A stretch of DNA of 64,000 nt from Tenacibaculum singaporense (GCF_003867015.1 NZ_CP032548.1:2857001-2921000), one strand, 5' to 3'; shown: positions 1 to 8,436, numbered from the stretch's first letter. Made by a program: numbers and translations. The notes: generated from the sequence alone by a model not told the origin.

Positions 1-152
1 ATGATTATACAAAATCTAAAGGATATGAAGCTGTTGAATTAAATACGTACACTACTAACAGAAAGTCTCATAAGTTTTATTACAACGAAGGCTTTGAAAT
101 CTATGGTTTTCATTTTCTTAAAATTATAAGGGATGAAAAATCTTTTTTCTAA
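1..152 (+). CDS. GNAT-family N-acetyltransferase, C-terminal end (partial)
   Basis: An open frame enters from the left edge (codons in phase with base 3) and stops with TAA at 150-152, giving about 49 residues. The segment reads like the last part of a GNAT fold: an ELNT strand, then an N-R-K-S-H-K-FYYNEGFE block, the usual (N)xxAHxFYxxxGF signature in which the helix and Tyr contact acetyl-CoA, followed by a closing FHFLK strand. The substrate cannot be told from this fragment. A hairpin terminator follows it. Confidence 0.7.
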   Translation, partial: DYTKSKGYEAVELNTYTTNRKSHKFYYNEGFEIYGFHFLKIIRDEKSFF

Positions 153-183
153 GAGACTCAAAGAAAACCTAAAACAAATAATA

Positions 184-214
184 TAAAACCGTACTTTTTT
201 TACGGTTTTATTTC
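184..214 (+). terminator. Rho-independent terminator after the acetyltransferase
   Basis: AAAACCGTA (185-193) pairs with TACGGTTTT (201-209) around a T-rich loop and is followed by a T-rich tail. It separates the acetyltransferase from the small peptide gene. Confidence 0.65.
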
Positions 215-264
215 TAATATTATATTTTAAACAACCTAATTTTGAGAAACTTAAAACTTTTATT

Positions 265-420
265 ATGATAAAAAATATTTCAAACTTAGGTATTAGTTTA
301 AACAAAAAGGAACAACGATCTATTAATGGTGGTAAAGCGCAATGTTTATTACCTGACAATACCTGTTCTCGAATTTGGTTTGGCTGTGCAGAACCTCAAT
401 GCCGCCCTCAACCCTTTTAA
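265..420 (+). CDS. Small secreted peptide precursor with double-glycine (bacteriocin-type) leader
   Basis: A 51-codon frame runs from ATG at 265 to TAA at 418. The first 23 residues have the Bacteroidota GG-leader pattern: KNISNLG near the start, then LNKKEQ and SINGG, ending in Gly-Gly at residues 22-23. After cleavage a 28-residue peptide with four cysteines (residues 27, 34, 41, 46) and a proline-rich tail would remain, which could form two disulfides. Such leaders are normally processed by C39-peptidase ABC exporters, and none lies in the visible DNA. Its own terminator follows directly, so it looks like a monocistronic unit. Activity (bacteriocin, signal or other) is not determinable from sequence alone. 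Confidence 0.6.
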   Translation: MIKNISNLGISLNKKEQRSINGGKAQCLLPDNTCSRIWFGCAEPQCRPQPF

Positions 421-427
421 AGTACTA

Positions 428-450
428 AGCGGGGTTTCCCGCTTTTTCCT
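428..450 (+). terminator. Terminator of the GG-leader peptide gene
   Basis: AGCGGG (428-433) and CCCGCT (438-443) form a GC-rich stem with a GTTT loop followed by a T-rich run, eight bases after the peptide stop codon. Between here and the hairpin at 631 I see no convincing gene. Confidence 0.75.
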
Positions 451-630
451 CTTTTATTAACACTTCACTCCAACCATACGTCCTCTGTTATCAGCACTAC
501 AAGTTTAAAAGATTTGTTTTTTATGGTTAGCCCATAATTTTTTTACGCTTTTTTATTCTTCTACCTATTAAATTATAAGTACCTTAGCAGCACTTAAGAG
601 ACGTCTTAAGTTCTTTTTCATAGCAATTTT

Positions 631-662
631 CCCACTCAATCTTTTTGAGTGGGTTCTTTTTT
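631..662. terminator. Strong hairpin with T-tract in otherwise empty DNA
   Basis: A perfect 9-bp stem, CCCACTCAA (631-639) with TTGAGTGGG (645-653), is followed by TTCTTTTTT. No open frame of useful length precedes it in 451-630, so it may end a small untranslated RNA or be what is left of a lost gene. The remaining interval up to the tRNA promoter at 854 holds nothing I can name. Confidence 0.5.
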
Positions 663-853
663 AATACTGAATACTATAATTTCATACGCTACACGTACAA
701 TAAAACTATTTTTAATTCCTTTTTTTACTGTACAAGATTAGATTTTACATTAACATCTATAAAACTTATAAAATCTTTATAAACCTATCTTATTCACTTT
801 CTGATAGCTACCTATCAAAGACATAGTTTTTGCTATTTTTTTTCAAAAAAATA

Positions 854-884
854 TTTGTAGATATTAGAAACAGTCTTATATTTG
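854..884 (+). promoter_or_regulatory. Bacteroidota-type promoter of the tRNA-Gly cluster
   Basis: TATATTTG (877-884) matches the -7 consensus TAnnTTTG, and a TTTG (854-857) lies 19 bases upstream as the -33 element. The first tRNA begins 14 bases after the -7 box. Confidence 0.7.
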
Positions 885-897
885 CAACCGCTTTACT

Positions 898-970
898 GCG
901 GGAGTAGCTCAGTTGGTAGAGCGTCAGCCTTCCAAGCTGAATGTCGCCAGTTCGAACCTGGTCTCCCGCT
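898..970 (+). tRNA. tRNA-Gly (anticodon TCC), copy 1
   Basis: This 73-nt cloverleaf has acceptor stem GCGGGAG/CTCCCGC, D-arm GCTC..GAGC, anticodon loop CTTCCAA with anticodon TCC, T-arm with TTCGAAC, and discriminator T. No 3' CCA is encoded. It is the first of three identical copies with 42-nt spacers. Confidence 0.93.
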
Positions 971-1012
971 CAAATTTTTACATAATTGTAAGAAATTACA
1001 AAAGTCTTTACC

Positions 1013-1085
1013 GCGGGAGTAGCTCAGTTGGTAGAGCGTCAGCCTTCCAAGCTGAATGTCGCCAGTTCGAACCTGGTCTCCCGCT
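1013..1085 (+). tRNA. tRNA-Gly (anticodon TCC), copy 2
   Basis: Sequence identical to the first copy. The spacers on either side differ from each other by a single base, which indicates recent tandem duplication of a 115-bp unit. Confidence 0.93.
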
Positions 1086-1127
1086 CAAATTTTTACATAG
1101 TTGTAAGAAATTACAAAAGTCTTTACC

Positions 1128-1200
1128 GCGGGAGTAGCTCAGTTGGTAGAGCGTCAGCCTTCCAAGCTGAATGTCGCCAGTTCGAACCTGGTCTCCCGCT
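1128..1200 (+). tRNA. tRNA-Gly (anticodon TCC), copy 3
   Basis: Third identical copy, followed at once by a terminator hairpin. The three genes very likely form one transcript from the promoter at 854-884. Confidence 0.93.
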
Positions 1201-1203
1201 CAT

Positions 1204-1235
1204 AAAAAAACCGAAACATTAGTTTCGGTTTTTTA
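1204..1235 (+). terminator. Terminator of tRNA-Gly cluster (probably bidirectional)
   Basis: AACCGAAAC and GTTTCGGTT form a 9-bp stem around ATTA with A-rich and T-rich flanks, so it can end both the tRNA transcript and the convergent rhomboid gene. Confidence 0.8.
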
Positions 1236-1883
1236 TTTATTTAGTTTTAATTTATCTCCAAAGAAAAATAATCCTAGAATAATTAGCGCCATAATACCAA
1301 CCATTATTGTATGATTCGTTATTACACTTGGCCGTAACACTAATGTTATCAAATATCCACCAATAGCACCTCCTAAATGAGCTGAATGACCAATATTACC
1401 TACTTGGTTTTTCATTCCGTAAATAGAATACAATAAATATCCTATACCTAAAACATATGCAGGGAATTCAATAAATGGAAAAAATATGAAACTATAGGTC
1501 TTGTCTGGATATAGTAAAATAGCAGAAAACATAACACCTGACACTGCTCCCGATGCTCCTACTGCGCTGTAATACAATTCTCTTTTATGCTGATATAACG
1601 AATACATACTTCCTGCCAACAAACTAGCTACATAAATCAACACAAAATTAATTACACTAAAATTTCTCATAGCTAGCTCTCCAAACAAATACAAAGCATA
1701 CATATTAAATCCTAAATGCAACCAATCTACATGTAAAAAACCTGAAGTTAACATTCGTATTTTCTCTCCCCCTAATATTCTTTGAACTTGAAATTTATAG
1801 CGATCAAAAAAAGCCGCATCACTAAACCCTTTTAAAGACACTAATACATTGGCTACAATCAGTATAATAATAACTTGACTCAT
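1233..1883 (-). CDS. Rhomboid family intramembrane serine protease
   Basis: A polytopic membrane protein of 216 residues from the ATG at 1883; an upstream ATG at 1913 would add ten residues. It carries the rhomboid nucleophile motif GASG (Ser near residue 111) and the partner His in a HLGGA motif (near residue 169), forming the Ser-His dyad, plus an Asn in the HLGFNM loop (near 60) that matches the oxyanion-site HxxxN pattern. About six hydrophobic segments fit the minimal rhomboid core. These enzymes cleave membrane-spanning helices in the lipid bilayer. The gene is convergent with the tRNA-Gly cluster, so its context gives no clue to the substrate. Confidence 0.88.
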   Translation of the reverse strand: MSQVIIILIVANVLVSLKGFSDAAFFDRYKFQVQRILGGEKIRMLTSGFLHVDWLHLGFNMYALYLFGELAMRNFSVINFVLIYVASLLAGSMYSLYQHKRELYYSAVGASGAVSGVMFSAILLYPDKTYSFIFFPFIEFPAYVLGIGYLLYSIYGMKNQVGNIGHSAHLGGAIGGYLITLVLRPSVITNHTIMVGIMALIILGLFFFGDKLKLNK

Positions 1884-1972
1884 AATTTTATATATATGCA
1901 CAAACATAAACAAAAGTTAATAAAGTAAATCATTCATTAATTAATACGATATTTGCCTAAAATTAAAACTTA

Positions 1973-2881
1973 ATGAAACTACTCATCTTTATTATTGTGT
2001 ATCCGCTAGTATGGATATTATCAATTTTACCCATGAGATTATTATATATAATTTCTGATTTTTTCCGTCTTGTCATTTTCAACTTAATAGGCTATCGTAA
2101 AAAAGTAGTGATTCAAAACCTAAAAACAGCTTTTCCAGAAAAAGACGATAAAGAAATAAAAAACATAACAAAAAAATTCTACATACATTTCTTTGACTTA
2201 ATCTTTGAAAGCATTAAATCTTTCACAATTAGTGAAAAAGAAATACTCAAGCGCTATAAGTACAAAAATCCCGAAATTATAAACAAACTTGCTAAAGAGG
2301 GAAAAAGTATTGCTTTAGTTGGAGCGCATCAAGCAAATTGGGAATGGTCTTTTAGTCTCCCTCTAGTACTTGATCTTCATGTTTTTGGAGCTTACACAAA
2401 ACTCGCTAACAAATATTTTGAAAAAGCCGTAAAAAGCTCTAGATCCAAATTTGGTATTACTGGATTTAAAACTTCAGAAACAGTAAAAGGTATTCACAAA
2501 AATTACCAAAACAACATACAAGGTCTATACATATTATTAAGCGATCAATCTCCTCAAGTGCATAAATCTCATTACTGGACTAATTTTTTAAGTGTTAGAG
2601 TTCCTATACACACTGGTGCTGAAATGCTTTCTAAAAAATATAACCTTGCTGTTGTTAACTACTGTGCTAAAAAAATTAAAAGAGGTTATTATGAAACAGA
2701 GTTTGAACTTATAACCGAATCTCCTAAAGATTTTGAAAACTACCAAATAACAGACAAATATTTAGAAATTACCGAAAAAAATATTAAAGCACAACCAGAG
2801 TTTTATTTATGGACACACAAGCGCTTTAAGCATAAAGACAAATACGAACAATGGTTAAAAAACAGAAAGGCTTCTCAATAA
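1973..2881 (+). CDS. LpxL/HtrB-type lysophospholipid (lipid A) acyltransferase
   Basis: A protein of 302 residues with an N-terminal membrane anchor and the HX4E acyltransferase signature (His119, Glu124 in an AHQANWEW context). Length and motif fit the LpxL/LpxM lipid A late acyltransferase family, which transfers acyl chains from acyl-ACP at the cytoplasmic face of the inner membrane. The Bacteroidota members may act on lipid A or on other lipids, so the acceptor is uncertain. It stands alone; a hairpin that overlaps its stop codon ends the transcript. Confidence 0.8.
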   Translation: MKLLIFIIVYPLVWILSILPMRLLYIISDFFRLVIFNLIGYRKKVVIQNLKTAFPEKDDKEIKNITKKFYIHFFDLIFESIKSFTISEKEILKRYKYKNPEIINKLAKEGKSIALVGAHQANWEWSFSLPLVLDLHVFGAYTKLANKYFEKAVKSSRSKFGITGFKTSETVKGIHKNYQNNIQGLYILLSDQSPQVHKSHYWTNFLSVRVPIHTGAEMLSKKYNLAVVNYCAKKIKRGYYETEFELITESPKDFENYQITDKYLEITEKNIKAQPEFYLWTHKRFKHKDKYEQWLKNRKASQ

Positions 2882-2899
2882 ACTGAGAAGCTTTTTTAT
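2867..2899 (+). terminator. Terminator overlapping the acyltransferase stop codon
   Basis: GGCTTCTCA and TGAGAAGCT pair around a short loop containing the TAA stop, followed by six Ts. Confidence 0.75.
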
Positions 2900-2931
2900 T
2901 CAATACTAATTTTAAAAGTAAATTTAAAACA

Positions 2932-2961
2932 CAAAAAACCTTCTCAATTTGAGAAGGTTTT
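2932..2961 (-). terminator. Terminator of tRNA-His
   Basis: AAAACCTTCTCAA and TTGAGAAGGTTTT form a near-perfect palindrome directly downstream of the minus-strand tRNA-His, with a T-run on that strand. Confidence 0.7.
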
Positions 2962-3037
2962 GGGTGAAAGACCGGGTTCGAACCGGCGACCTCCGGAACC
3001 ACAATCCGGCGCTCTAACCAGCTGAGCTACAATCACC
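2962..3037 (-). tRNA. tRNA-His (anticodon GTG)
   Basis: The reverse complement folds as a cloverleaf beginning GGTGATT, with D-arm AGCTC..GAGC, anticodon loop TTGTGGT (anticodon GTG), extra loop AGGTC and T-loop TTCGAAC. The additional 5' G pairing with the discriminator C is typical of tRNA-His. Two mismatched positions in the acceptor stem are visible. The ends are uncertain by one base. Confidence 0.9.
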
Positions 3038-3092
3038 ATGTAACTTGCGGGTGCAAATATACAAGCTTTTAGTATTCTGGCAAAACTTTTTT

Positions 3093-3809
3093 TTAAATTA
3101 ATTTACTTAAATTTTCTACTGCCACGTAACGTTCTGATGTAAAGCCTTCTGCAAAATCAACCCCTATCAATCTTCCCAAGTCTCTTGCTCTATACTCTAT
3201 ACTATCGGTAAAGTTTTTACTAGTTATTGGAGTTTCTGGCTCGTTACTTTTCGGATCAAAAAACTGTGATGAATACGCCATAACTGAACTGATTTTTTTA
3301 TCCATAAAACCAGTAACATTCACCACAAAGTCAGGTTCAATATTTTTCCATTGTATATAGTGATAAACTTGTTTCGGTCTCCATTTTTCTTGTTGAACTC
3401 CATCTAACTCAGTTACTATTTTAAGCAAACCGCTTAAAAAACAAGCATCGGACACTAACTGACTTCCTTTAGGGTGATCAATATGGCGATCGTCAATAGC
3501 ATTACACAACACTATTTCTGGTTGATACTTACGTATCATTTTAATAATTTCTAGTTGATGTTCTTTATCATTTTTAAAAAAGCTATCTGCAAAGCCTAAG
3601 TTTTCACGTACTGAAACCCCTAAAATGTCAGCAGCTATTGATGCTTCTTTATCACGCAATTCAGCAGAACCTCTTGTTCCTAACTCTCCACGAGTTAAAT
3701 CAACTATCCCAACTTTTTTTCCTTCTGAAATTTCTTTGGCTATGGTAGCTGCACATCCTAGTTCAACATCATCTGGGTGCGCTCCAAAAGCTAATATATC
3801 TAGTTTCAT
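3093..3809 (-). CDS. bshB1: Bacillithiol biosynthesis deacetylase BshB1
   Basis: A LmbE/PIG-L family zinc deacetylase of 238 residues. The metal-binding AHPDD motif lies at residues 10-14 and a second site follows in DDRHIDHPKG. The conserved RGELGTRG segment is characteristic of BshB1 rather than other PIG-L proteins. The enzyme removes acetate from GlcNAc-malate to give GlcN-malate in bacillithiol synthesis, in the cytoplasm. It abuts the trans-sulfuration enzyme gene directly (no gap), so the two are probably co-transcribed and both serve thiol metabolism. Confidence 0.88.
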   Translation of the reverse strand: MKLDILAFGAHPDDVELGCAATIAKEISEGKKVGIVDLTRGELGTRGSAELRDKEASIAADILGVSVRENLGFADSFFKNDKEHQLEIIKMIRKYQPEIVLCNAIDDRHIDHPKGSQLVSDACFLSGLLKIVTELDGVQQEKWRPKQVYHYIQWKNIEPDFVVNVTGFMDKKISSVMAYSSQFFDPKSNEPETPITSKNFTDSIEYRARDLGRLIGVDFAEGFTSERYVAVENLSKLI

Positions 3810-4967
3810 TTATTGTATTGTTTTTTGTAATGCTTGTTCTATATCTTGAATTAAATCTTTTGTTTCTTCTATTCCTACCGAAAAACGAATAAGCCCATCT
3901 TTTATTCCTTGTTTTGCTCTTTCTTCAGGTGAAAGCAACGCATGAGAAGTTTGTGTAGGGCTCAACACCGTACTTTCTACTCCTGCTAAACTCATAGACG
4001 GTTTTATAAGTTTTAAATTACGTTGAAAAGTCATAGCATCTATTTCTTCCTGTAACTCAAAAGACAACATACCTCCAAAATACTTCATTTGAGATTTAGC
4101 CAACTCATAATTTGTATGCGATTTTAATCCTGGATAGTACACCCTAGCTATATGTTCATTTCTCTCTAAATATTTTGCCATTTTCAACGCATTTTTACTT
4201 TGACGTTTTACACGTAAGTTCATTGTTTTTAAACTACGCTCTAACATCCACACTGTAAAATCACTTAGGCTACCTCCTAAATTCTTTGCTAAATTCCATA
4301 TTCGTTGTATGTGCTCTTCTGAAGCTGCAACAGCTCCTGCCAATATATCTGAATGACCTCCCATGTACTTTGTCGCAGAATGTATCATAATATCAATTCC
4401 AAAATCCACTGGTGTTTGATTAATTGGTGAGGCAAAGGTATTATCAATCATTGTTATTATACCGTGCTGTTTTGCTAAACTTGCGACAGATTTTATATCT
4501 ACCACTTTTAATAAAGGATTAGATGGCGTTTCAATAAAAATTACACGTGTGTTTTGTTGGATTTCTTTTTCAAAATCTTCAATAGCTAAACTATTGGTAA
4601 ACGAATATTCTATTCCAAATTTATCAAACTCTTCTACCACAAAATTATAGGTTCCCCCGTATAGTGTTTCCTGTAATACTACATGATTTCCTTTTTGTAA
4701 AAAAGCTAGTAAAGAAGTACTAATAGCCGCCATACCTGAACCAAATAGTAAACCTGCTTCCGTTTTTTCTAAAGCTGCTATTTTTTTACACAAAGCTTCC
4801 TGATTAGGCGTATTAAAATAACGCGGGTACCTTTTTACATCAACATTATCAAATTGATAAGAAGTTGACATATAAATTGGTGAAATAGCTCCTTTAAACT
4901 GATCATCTTTTATTTCGCCAACATATGTACAAATAGTATTAATGCCTAATTTTTGCTTGGTATTCAT
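3810..4967 (-). CDS. Trans-sulfuration PLP enzyme (cystathionine gamma-synthase/lyase family)
   Basis: A fold-type I PLP enzyme of 385 residues in the Cys/Met metabolism family. The PLP lysine sits in HSATKYMGGHSD, and the ETPSNP motif plus the late AGVESTVLSPTQTSHA block carry the usual substrate-carboxylate contacts. The family includes cystathionine gamma-synthase, cystathionine lyases and methionine gamma-lyase, which motif reading cannot separate. Location immediately upstream of bshB1 suggests a role in cysteine supply or recycling. The start ATG is at 4967 and the next gene upstream is on the same strand 75 bases away. Confidence 0.8.
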   Translation of the reverse strand: MNTKQKLGINTICTYVGEIKDDQFKGAISPIYMSTSYQFDNVDVKRYPRYFNTPNQEALCKKIAALEKTEAGLLFGSGMAAISTSLLAFLQKGNHVVLQETLYGGTYNFVVEEFDKFGIEYSFTNSLAIEDFEKEIQQNTRVIFIETPSNPLLKVVDIKSVASLAKQHGIITMIDNTFASPINQTPVDFGIDIMIHSATKYMGGHSDILAGAVAASEEHIQRIWNLAKNLGGSLSDFTVWMLERSLKTMNLRVKRQSKNALKMAKYLERNEHIARVYYPGLKSHTNYELAKSQMKYFGGMLSFELQEEIDAMTFQRNLKLIKPSMSLAGVESTVLSPTQTSHALLSPEERAKQGIKDGLIRFSVGIEETKDLIQDIEQALQKTIQ

Positions 4968-5042
4968 AGTAATAAGAGAGTTTAAAATCTTAGACTTTAG
5001 ATTTCTTTACAGAACTTTAATAGCTAAGTTACAAAAACTACC

Positions 5043-6452
5043 TTATACCTTAACAGATTTCCATTTTCCTTTTTTAAACATCCAAATACCAACAACTGCA
5101 ATTAAAACTTCTGCTAAAGTTATTGCTAAAAAAACTCCTATAGGACCAAAACCTAGTGTAATAGCCATTACATATGCAAACGGTAATTGAAATAACCAAA
5201 AGCACACAAAGTTGATATAGGTTGGTGTTTTGGTATCTCCTGAACCATTGAAAGATTGAATTACAACCATTCCATAAGCATATGCTATGTATCCAGCTGC
5301 CATAATTCGCAAACACAAAGCCCCATTTTCAACAACTTCAGTATTTTCAGAAAACCATCCTAAAAAAGTTGGAGCAAAGAATATGTAAATCAATGAGACA
5401 GCCCCCATGAAAAAGGCACAATATTTACTCGTTATCCAAACAGATTTCTCTGCTCTTTCTGGTTGTTGTGCTCCTAAGTTTTGCCCTACCAATGTTGCTG
5501 CTGCATTACTCATTCCCCAAGCAGGCATTAAGGTAAACATCATTATTCGAATAGCAATTGTATATCCTGCTAACACTTCACTACCAAATTCAGACATAAT
5601 TCGCATTAAAAACACCCAACTTGAAGTTCCGATAATAAACTGCCCTATTCCTCCTAATGACACTTTTATTAAGTTTATCATTACAGAAACTCTGACCACT
5701 AAATCTTTAACCGCTATTTTTATTTTACCTGCTCCAAAAAACAATACTCCTAATTGCGCTATAACTGCCGTACCTCTTCCAATCGTTGTTGCTATAGCTG
5801 CTCCCTCTACTCCATATGCAGGTATCGGTCCTAACCCAAAAATAAAAATAGGATCAAGTATAATATTTAATCCGTTCGATAAAATCAACGTCCACATTGC
5901 AATAGATGCATTTCCTGCTCCTCTAAAAACAGCATTGATTAAAAACAATAACATTACTGTTATGTTTCCGCCCAATAATACACGAGTATATCCGTAACCT
6001 TCAGCAATTAAATCAGGCTCGCCTCCCATGAGTGCTAGTATTTCTCTTGGATATACAATTCCAACAATACTGATAAGGATAGAAATAAAAACTCCTAAAA
6101 ATATAACTTGAACTGCTGTTTGATTTGCTCCTTCTGAATCCTTCTCTCCTGTTCTTCGAGCGACTAAAGCAGTTGCCGCCATACTTAACCCTATGGCTAC
6201 AGCATACACTAACGTAAGTACAGACTCTGTTAATCCTACGGTAGCGACTGCGTTTACACTTACCCTTGATACATAAATAATATCTACCAAGGCAAAAATA
6301 GATTCCATCAGCATTTCTAAAATCATCGGAATTGCTAATAAAAAAATTGCTTTACGAATACTTCCAGTCGTAAAATCTTGCTGTCTTCCTAAAACAGCAT
6401 CTTTAAAAAGTGAGAATATGGTTTGTTTTGATGTTTGATTGTTATCAGTCAT
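5043..6452 (-). CDS. MATE family multidrug/sodium efflux transporter
   Basis: A polytopic protein of 469 residues with the two-fold MATE repeat. The N-terminal half carries IPMILEMLMESIFALVD and YVSRVSVNAVATVGL; the second half carries a related AWGMSNAAATLVGQNLGA segment, matching the MATE VGQN signature. MATE proteins export cationic drugs or metabolites in exchange for sodium ions or protons. The DinF/NorM-like length is normal. It lies upstream of the metB-like gene on the same strand but has its own 3' end, so shared transcription is possible but not shown. Confidence 0.88.
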   Translation of the reverse strand: MTDNNQTSKQTIFSLFKDAVLGRQQDFTTGSIRKAIFLLAIPMILEMLMESIFALVDIIYVSRVSVNAVATVGLTESVLTLVYAVAIGLSMAATALVARRTGEKDSEGANQTAVQVIFLGVFISILISIVGIVYPREILALMGGEPDLIAEGYGYTRVLLGGNITVMLLFLINAVFRGAGNASIAMWTLILSNGLNIILDPIFIFGLGPIPAYGVEGAAIATTIGRGTAVIAQLGVLFFGAGKIKIAVKDLVVRVSVMINLIKVSLGGIGQFIIGTSSWVFLMRIMSEFGSEVLAGYTIAIRIMMFTLMPAWGMSNAAATLVGQNLGAQQPERAEKSVWITSKYCAFFMGAVSLIYIFFAPTFLGWFSENTEVVENGALCLRIMAAGYIAYAYGMVVIQSFNGSGDTKTPTYINFVCFWLFQLPFAYVMAITLGFGPIGVFLAITLAEVLIAVVGIWMFKKGKWKSVKV

Positions 6453-6605
6453 TATAAAGTTTTATAAATACATAAAATTGTCTTAAAAAAGCGTAAGACT
6501 TAACTATTTGTTGCTCAAGCAACACAACTATTTGAGGTGACTTATACAATCATAATGGTACAAATATGCGAAAATAATTTTAATTAATTTCAATATCTTC
6601 GTGCT

Positions 6606-7364
6606 ATGATTAAAGTTGCCATTATAGGAGGCGGTAATGTAGCTACACATTTAGCCAATGCTTTTAATAAAAAAAACGAAGTATCGTTAGTACAAATGTA
6701 TGCTCGAAATATTGAGCAAATTCATCATTTAAAAGAAGTTACTCCTATTACAAATAGTATAGAACTTTTAACAGAAGCCGATGTGTATATCATTGCGGTT
6801 TCTGATGATGCTATTGGTGATGTTTCTCGTAAAATTAAACAAAAAAACGGTTTAGTTGTACATACTTCAGGTAGTGTAGCTATGCAATCGTTACAAAACA
6901 CTGGACGTAAAGGTATCTTTTACTTATTACAAAGTTTTTCTAAAGACAAAGATGTAAACTTTAATGAAATTCCTTTTTGTTTAGAAGCTGAAAACGAAGA
7001 TGATTTACAGTTGTTAGAAACTCTTGCTAAATCTATTGGAAAAAAGATATATCGTATCAATTCAGAGCAACGTAAACGATTACACGTTGCTGCTGTTTTT
7101 GTAAATAATTTCACCAATCATATGTATAAAATTGGTGCTGATATTTGCAACGAATATCAAGTTCCTTTTGAAGTATTACTACCTCTAATTCAGGAAACAG
7201 CTCAAAAAATAACCGAGTTGAGTCCTGAGTCAGCACAAACAGGTCCTGCCAAAAGAAATGACCAAAAAACTATTCAAAACCATTTAGCGTTATTAAATGC
7301 TGAACAACAAGAAATTTATAAACTTATTACAAAATCAATCCAACAAAATGGAAAAGAGTTATAA
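6606..7364 (+). CDS. Rossmann-fold/DUF2520 oxidoreductase-like protein
   Basis: The first 100 residues form an NAD(P)-binding Rossmann fold beginning with the dinucleotide motif GGGNVATHLA at residues 8-17; residues 130-240 match the all-helical DUF2520 domain (HVAAVFVNNFTNHMY). The layout resembles pyrroline-5-carboxylate reductase/F420-reductase relatives, but no reaction is established for the family. The 3' end overlaps the KdsC-like gene by 17 bases, indicating translational coupling; this pairing is common in Flavobacteriia as I recall it. Confidence 0.82.
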   Translation: MIKVAIIGGGNVATHLANAFNKKNEVSLVQMYARNIEQIHHLKEVTPITNSIELLTEADVYIIAVSDDAIGDVSRKIKQKNGLVVHTSGSVAMQSLQNTGRKGIFYLLQSFSKDKDVNFNEIPFCLEAENEDDLQLLETLAKSIGKKIYRINSEQRKRLHVAAVFVNNFTNHMYKIGADICNEYQVPFEVLLPLIQETAQKITELSPESAQTGPAKRNDQKTIQNHLALLNAEQQEIYKLITKSIQQNGKEL

Positions 7365-7875
7365 AGAATACTTACCTCAAATAGACACCTTTATTTTTGA
7401 TGTAGACGGAGTATTAACTAACGGAATTGTAACCGTTTTTCCTGACGGACAGCTTGTACGTCAAATGAATATTAAAGATGGATACGCCTTAAAAGCAGCT
7501 GTAAAAGCTGGCTATAGGGTTTGTATTATCTCTGGTGGAAAAAACGAAGGAGTGCGTACACGTTTAGAAGGCTTAGGTATTACCGATATTTATTTAGGAG
7601 CTCATGATAAAATTAAACAGTTTAATGAATTGGTTGAAAAATACAAACTAAACCCAGAAAATATAATGTACATGGGAGATGACATCCCTGATTACCCTGT
7701 AATGAAACTCGTTGGTATGCCCTCTTGCCCTAACGATGCTGCTCGTGAAGTACAACAAATTTCAAGATACATTTCTGATAAAACTGGTGGTAATGGTTGT
7801 GCTCGAGATATTATAGAACAGGTTTTACGTGTACAGGGAAAATGGGAGAGCAACTTTGATGCACAATACGATTAA
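7348..7875 (+). CDS. kdsC: KdsC-like HAD phosphatase (3-deoxy-manno-octulosonate-8-phosphatase family)
   Basis: A short HAD hydrolase of 175 residues without a cap domain, as in KdsC. Motif I FDVDGVLTNG holds the nucleophile Asp and acid/base Asp, motif II is a Ser in IISGG, and motif III/IV is YMGDDIPDYPVM. KdsC removes phosphate from KDO-8-P for lipopolysaccharide synthesis; the neuraminate relatives have the same fold. I chose the ATG at 7348 because the alignable HAD strand starts 14 residues later and the upstream frame lies within the previous gene. Confidence 0.8.
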   Translation: MEKSYKEYLPQIDTFIFDVDGVLTNGIVTVFPDGQLVRQMNIKDGYALKAAVKAGYRVCIISGGKNEGVRTRLEGLGITDIYLGAHDKIKQFNELVEKYKLNPENIMYMGDDIPDYPVMKLVGMPSCPNDAAREVQQISRYISDKTGGNGCARDIIEQVLRVQGKWESNFDAQYD

Positions 7876-7920
7876 TTGGAATACTTTTTGAAAACGATAT
7901 ACTATTAAAACTTTTAGATT

Positions 7921-8346
7921 ATGAAAAAAATACTTTTTGCTTTATTATTTACAACCGTTAGCTTATCGATGAGTGCGCAAACTATTTTCGGAAAATGGGA
8001 AAACCGTGACGAAGAAACCAACAAAGTTGATTCTGTAATAGAAGTATATAAAAAAGATGGAAAGGCTTACGCTAAAATTATTGAGATTACAGACAAAAAT
8101 CGTCAAGAAGCTGTTTGTGATAAGTGTAGTGGAAAGCGCAAAAACAATCCTATTTTAGGAATGAATATTTTAACAGGTCTAAAAAAAGATGGTGACGAAT
8201 GGAGTGGTGGAAAAATTTTAGATCCTAAAAATGGAAAAGAATATAAGTGTTATATTAAACTTGAAAACGACAACAAATTAAAAATTAGAGGTTATATAGG
8301 CTTTGCTGCCTTTGGTAGAACAGCTTACTGGCACAGAAAAAACTAA
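7921..8346 (+). CDS. DUF2147 secreted protein
   Basis: A 141-residue protein with a Sec signal peptide (Lys-Lys, hydrophobic run, cleavage after SMSAQ) and the DUF2147 beta-rich fold: an early GKWENRDEE strand, a C-K-C pair in DKCSGKRKNNP, LTGLKKDGDEW, and the closing GYIGFAAFGRTAYWHR block. Proteins of this family are periplasmic or surface-exposed with no known activity; the fold is lipocalin-like. A strong terminator follows. Confidence 0.8.
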   Translation: MKKILFALLFTTVSLSMSAQTIFGKWENRDEETNKVDSVIEVYKKDGKAYAKIIEITDKNRQEAVCDKCSGKRKNNPILGMNILTGLKKDGDEWSGGKILDPKNGKEYKCYIKLENDNKLKIRGYIGFAAFGRTAYWHRKN

Positions 8347-8361
8347 GCCTAAAATATATTC

Positions 8362-8395
8362 AAAAGCATCATTAAAAAATGATGCTTTTTTTATA
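8362..8395 (+). terminator. Terminator after DUF2147 gene
   Basis: GCATCATT and AATGATGC form an 8-bp stem with an A-rich loop, flanked by AAAA and TTTTTTT. Confidence 0.8.
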
Positions 8396-8402
8396 AAAAA
8401 AT

Positions 8403-8422
8403 AAAAGACTTTAGTGTCTTTT
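8403..8422. promoter_or_regulatory. Operator candidate O1 for the Rrf2 regulator (20-bp dyad)
   Basis: AAAAGAC-N6-GTCTTTT is a perfect dyad of 7-bp half-sites. It lies 14 bases upstream of the TATCTTTG box of the Rrf2 gene. The same architecture recurs at 8919-8938 before the RIC gene, so it is likely the autoregulatory site of this regulator. Confidence 0.6.
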
Positions 8423-8436
8423 ATAAAGAAAACTAA

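Noticed and set aside
451..630. Short minus-strand frame MKKNLRRLLSAAKVLII
   Set aside because: Only 17 codons and no supporting signals; treated as chance.
913..1222. Two overlapping open frames of 74 and 64 codons over the tRNA region
   Set aside because: They are translations of three tandem tRNA-Gly genes; the repeated peptide simply reflects the repeated tRNA sequence.
5074..5997. Open frames of 80 and 196 codons overlapping the MATE gene
   Set aside because: They are out-of-frame shadows of the MATE transporter with low-complexity translations.
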